Assembly: GCA_028708105.1 (NCBI GenBank)
Contig: JAQVZR010000066.1
Location: forward strand, 1 to 8,036
Length of the DNA stretch: 8,036 nucleotides
Direction: 5' to 3'
Source of the DNA: Desulfoplanes sp.
GTDB lineage: Bacteria > Desulfobacterota > Desulfovibrionia > Desulfovibrionales > Desulfomicrobiaceae
This document shows, piece after piece, positions 6,581-8,036 of this stretch. A program made the position numbers and the translations under genes. How positions within the stretch are numbered: position 1 is the stretch's first letter; each line of letters starts with the position of its first letter. Under the pieces are notes generated by a model, which saw only the letters and a list, made by a program, of their open reading frames with translations, was not told where the DNA came from and did no database searches.

Positions 6581-7510
6581 ATGCCATTGACGTCACCCAA
6601 GGAAATGTTTGAACGCGCCTATAAAGAAGGTTTTGCCGTAGGTGCCTTTAATGTTAACAATATGGAAATCATTCAGGGGATCATGGAAGCCTGTGACGAG
6701 GAGAAATCTCCTCTTATTTTGCAGGTTTCTGCGGGTGCCAAGAAGTACGCAGGCCTCGTGTACATCCGCAAGCTCGTGGAAGCGGCCGTGGAAGACAAGG
6801 ATCTGCCCGTGGTTCTGCATCTGGATCATGGGGCCGATTTTGCGATCTGCCAGGAAGTCATTGACGGTGGATTTTCTTCGGTCATGTTCGATGGCTCCCA
6901 TCTTCCTTTTGAGGAAAATATCGCCGAGACCAAAAAAGTTGTCCAATATGCTCATGACAAAGGCGTGTGGGTCGAGGCTGAGCTGGGACGATTGGCCGGT
7001 ATGGAGGAACATGTCTATTCGGAAAAATCTATTTATACCGATCCGGACGAGGCCGTAGAATTTGTGGAACGTACGGGGTGTGATTCTTTGGCCATTGCCA
7101 TTGGAACCAGCCACGGGGCCTACAAATTCAAGATGGACGCCAAGCCCACCCTGGATTTTGAGCGTCTGGCAGTCATTGGTTCTCGTCTGCCAGGCTATCC
7201 CATTGTGCTGCACGGAGCTTCTTCTGTTCCTCAGGAATTTATCCAGGAATGCAATGCTTGCGGGGGCAAAGTCGAAGGAGCCAAGGGGGTTCCTGAAGAT
7301 CTGTTGCGCAAGGCTGCCTCTATGGCCGTGTGTAAAATTAATATTGATACGGATATTCGTCTGGCCATGACTGCGGCCATCCGCAAGTCTCTGACAGAAA
7401 ATCCGACCGTTTTTGATCCCAGAAAATATCTTGGGCCCGCCCGAGAGGCCGTGAAAAATATGGTTCAGCACAAGATCAAAAATGTGCTCGGATCGTCCAA
7501 CAAGATCTAA
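6581..7510 (+). CDS. fba: Class II fructose-1,6-bisphosphate aldolase
   Basis: A 309-residue TIM-barrel, zinc-dependent aldolase that splits fructose-1,6-bisphosphate to glyceraldehyde-3-phosphate and DHAP, or makes it in gluconeogenesis. Visible active-site elements: GAFNVNN (21-27), LHLDHGADF with catalytic D82 and zinc ligand H83 (79-87), DGSHLPFEENI (104-114), VEAELG (131-136), TSHGAYKF with H178 (176-183), LHGASSVP with H211 (210-217), and the phosphate-binding NIDTDIR (254-260). The length of ~305-310 fits the class IIB type. AAGGAGG five bases before the ATG at 6581 fixes the start; a TTG extension to 6539 is not supported. A strong terminator follows the stop. The related tagatose-bisphosphate aldolases are similar, but the closely following gap gene supports the glycolytic role. 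Confidence 0.95.
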   Translation: MPLTSPKEMFERAYKEGFAVGAFNVNNMEIIQGIMEACDEEKSPLILQVSAGAKKYAGLVYIRKLVEAAVEDKDLPVVLHLDHGADFAICQEVIDGGFSSVMFDGSHLPFEENIAETKKVVQYAHDKGVWVEAELGRLAGMEEHVYSEKSIYTDPDEAVEFVERTGCDSLAIAIGTSHGAYKFKMDAKPTLDFERLAVIGSRLPGYPIVLHGASSVPQEFIQECNACGGKVEGAKGVPEDLLRKAASMAVCKINIDTDIRLAMTAAIRKSLTENPTVFDPRKYLGPAREAVKNMVQHKIKNVLGSSNKI

Positions 7511-7511
7511 C

Positions 7512-7553
7512 CCCTGAAAAAGCCTTTGTCGTCAGTCAGGGGCTTTTTCAGGG
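7512..7553 (+). terminator. Intrinsic terminator after fba
   Basis: Perfect 13-bp inverted repeat (7512-7524 with 7541-7553, loop 16 nt) beginning right after the fba stop. The stem contains AAAAAGCC on one side and GGCTTTTT on the other, so the T-run lies inside the 3' arm, as in many bidirectional terminators. A second pairing (7511-7517 with 7536-7542) uses the same 5' arm and is mutually exclusive with it. Confidence 0.85.
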
Positions 7554-7879
7554 CACAGTCGGTGGGTTGATACCCAACGTATAGCACAGGTTTTTTGTGC
7601 CTGGGGGATACCTTGGGGATAATCCGTCTCTTGTGGCGAGGAATACGCGCAGCAGTGTATATTCCTTGTCACGGGAGATATTTTTGGATTATGATAATAA
7701 TGATGATATGCACGGTGCAGAAGACGCTTGAGGAACGGACCGGGAAATGTACGTGCTTGGTCGATGTACTCATTGAAGCTTCTGTAGACTGCATTGCATG
7801 AAAATTGTCGGGATGGAGATATGGTTTGCTTTGAATCGCTGCCTTGGCGATGGCTTCATCCAAAAAAAGGAGACGCACT
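7554..7879. other. Long fba-gap intergenic leader
   Basis: About 325 bases without a convincing gene. It holds a 5-bp/4-nt-loop hairpin (7563-7567 with 7572-7576), another GCACA/TGTGC hairpin (7584-7588 with 7596-7600), a GGGGATA repeat (7604-7610 and 7616-7622, 12 nt apart), and the promoter at 7666-7695. A short reading frame (7700-7801, 33 codons) has no ribosome site. The roughly 180-nt untranslated stretch between the promoter and gap leaves room for leader control, but I recognise no riboswitch. Confidence 0.5.
7666..7695 (+). promoter_or_regulatory. Probable sigma-70-type promoter for gap
   Basis: TTGTCA (7666-7671) and TATGAT (7690-7695) are each one base from the -35 and -10 consensus, with an 18-nt spacer. 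It lies downstream of the fba terminator and 184 nt ahead of the gap ATG, so gap would carry a long 5' untranslated leader. This is a prediction from sequence only. Confidence 0.55.
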
Positions 7880-8036
7880 ATGGCGATCAGAATTGGGTTG
7901 AACGGATTTGGGCGGATTGGTCGGTATATGACCAGGTTGCTGGCTGGGAATAACGATTTGGAACTCGTGGTGGTCAATGCACATCGCGGGACCAATGCCG
8001 ATCTTGTTCACCTGTTGCGTTACGACTCCGTGCACG
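7880..8036 (+). CDS. gap: Glyceraldehyde-3-phosphate dehydrogenase, N-terminal part (runs off window)
   Basis: The first 52 residues of a phosphorylating GAPDH, which oxidises glyceraldehyde-3-phosphate to 1,3-bisphosphoglycerate with NAD(P) and phosphate. The NAD-binding IRIGLNGFGRIGR (3-15) and LLRYDSVH (45-52) are unmistakable. The gene continues beyond the right edge, so the catalytic SCTTN region is not visible. AAGGAG (7867-7872) is seven bases before the ATG. After strand beta2 the sequence reads VVVNAHRG, so the position usually occupied by the NAD-selecting aspartate (ND in E. coli GapA) is Ala; this may loosen the preference for NAD over NADP. It lies in the same direction as fba, the preceding enzyme of the pathway, but a terminator and a promoter separate them. 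Confidence 0.95.
   Translation, partial: MAIRIGLNGFGRIGRYMTRLLAGNNDLELVVVNAHRGTNADLVHLLRYDSVH

Noticed and set aside
6593..7471. 292-codon open frame antisense to fba
   Set aside because: Lies opposite the conserved aldolase and shows no domain or ribosome site; a codon-bias shadow.
7511..7553. Alternative hairpins as an attenuator after fba
   Set aside because: Both pairings share the same 5' arm and differ only by a repeated TCAGGG; there is no leader peptide or sensing region, so this is more likely incidental to the terminator.
7700..7801. 33-codon open frame in the gap leader with several Cys
   Set aside because: No ribosome site, starts right on the -10 region, no recognisable similarity; likely chance.

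Overview
This window looks like chromosomal DNA from an anaerobic, probably sulfate-reducing member of the Desulfobacterota (Desulfovibrionales-like). That assignment is an inference. It rests on the small ferredoxin-linked thiol redox genes, the class II aldolase followed by gap, and the mixed GC content; no marker gene here fixes the taxonomy. Nearly all genes are housekeeping. No tRNA, rRNA, CRISPR array, transposase or phage gene was recognised.

Layout. (1) 32-424, minus: the N-terminal quarter of glutamyl-tRNA synthetase (gltX). It ends abruptly in an unrelated AT-rich tail and lacks the rest of the enzyme. (2) 700-1585, minus: a compact redox/Fe-S cluster, read glutaredoxin, then the catalytic subunit of ferredoxin:thioredoxin reductase (overlapping by ATGA), then a stand-alone NFU domain protein. 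A hairpin follows at 626-661. (3) 1616-1893: a gene-free stretch holding a roughly 200-bp nested palindromic element. (4) 1894-5404, minus: a probable four-gene operon, read HD-domain/OB-fold exonuclease-like protein, thymidylate kinase, family 2 glycosyltransferase, NAD-dependent sugar epimerase. The first two genes are GC-rich and the last two AT-rich, so surface-polysaccharide genes seem to have been added behind a housekeeping pair. (5) 5624-8036, plus: surE, class II fructose-bisphosphate aldolase (fba) with a strong terminator, then a long leader with a good promoter and the start of gap, cut by the window edge.

How the genes work together. Fba and Gap are consecutive enzymes of glycolysis/gluconeogenesis, but the terminator and internal promoter suggest gap has its own transcription. 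Glutaredoxin plus FTR would make a ferredoxin-to-disulfide electron route, and NFU adds Fe-S cluster delivery. Tmk, SurE and the HD protein all act on nucleotides or nucleic acids. The glycosyltransferase and epimerase probably serve lipopolysaccharide or another surface glycan.

The points most worth a second look are the truncated gltX junction, the glutaredoxin-FTR-NFU cassette, the palindromic element, and the GC break inside the tmk operon. I did not find clear evidence for an entirely new system.
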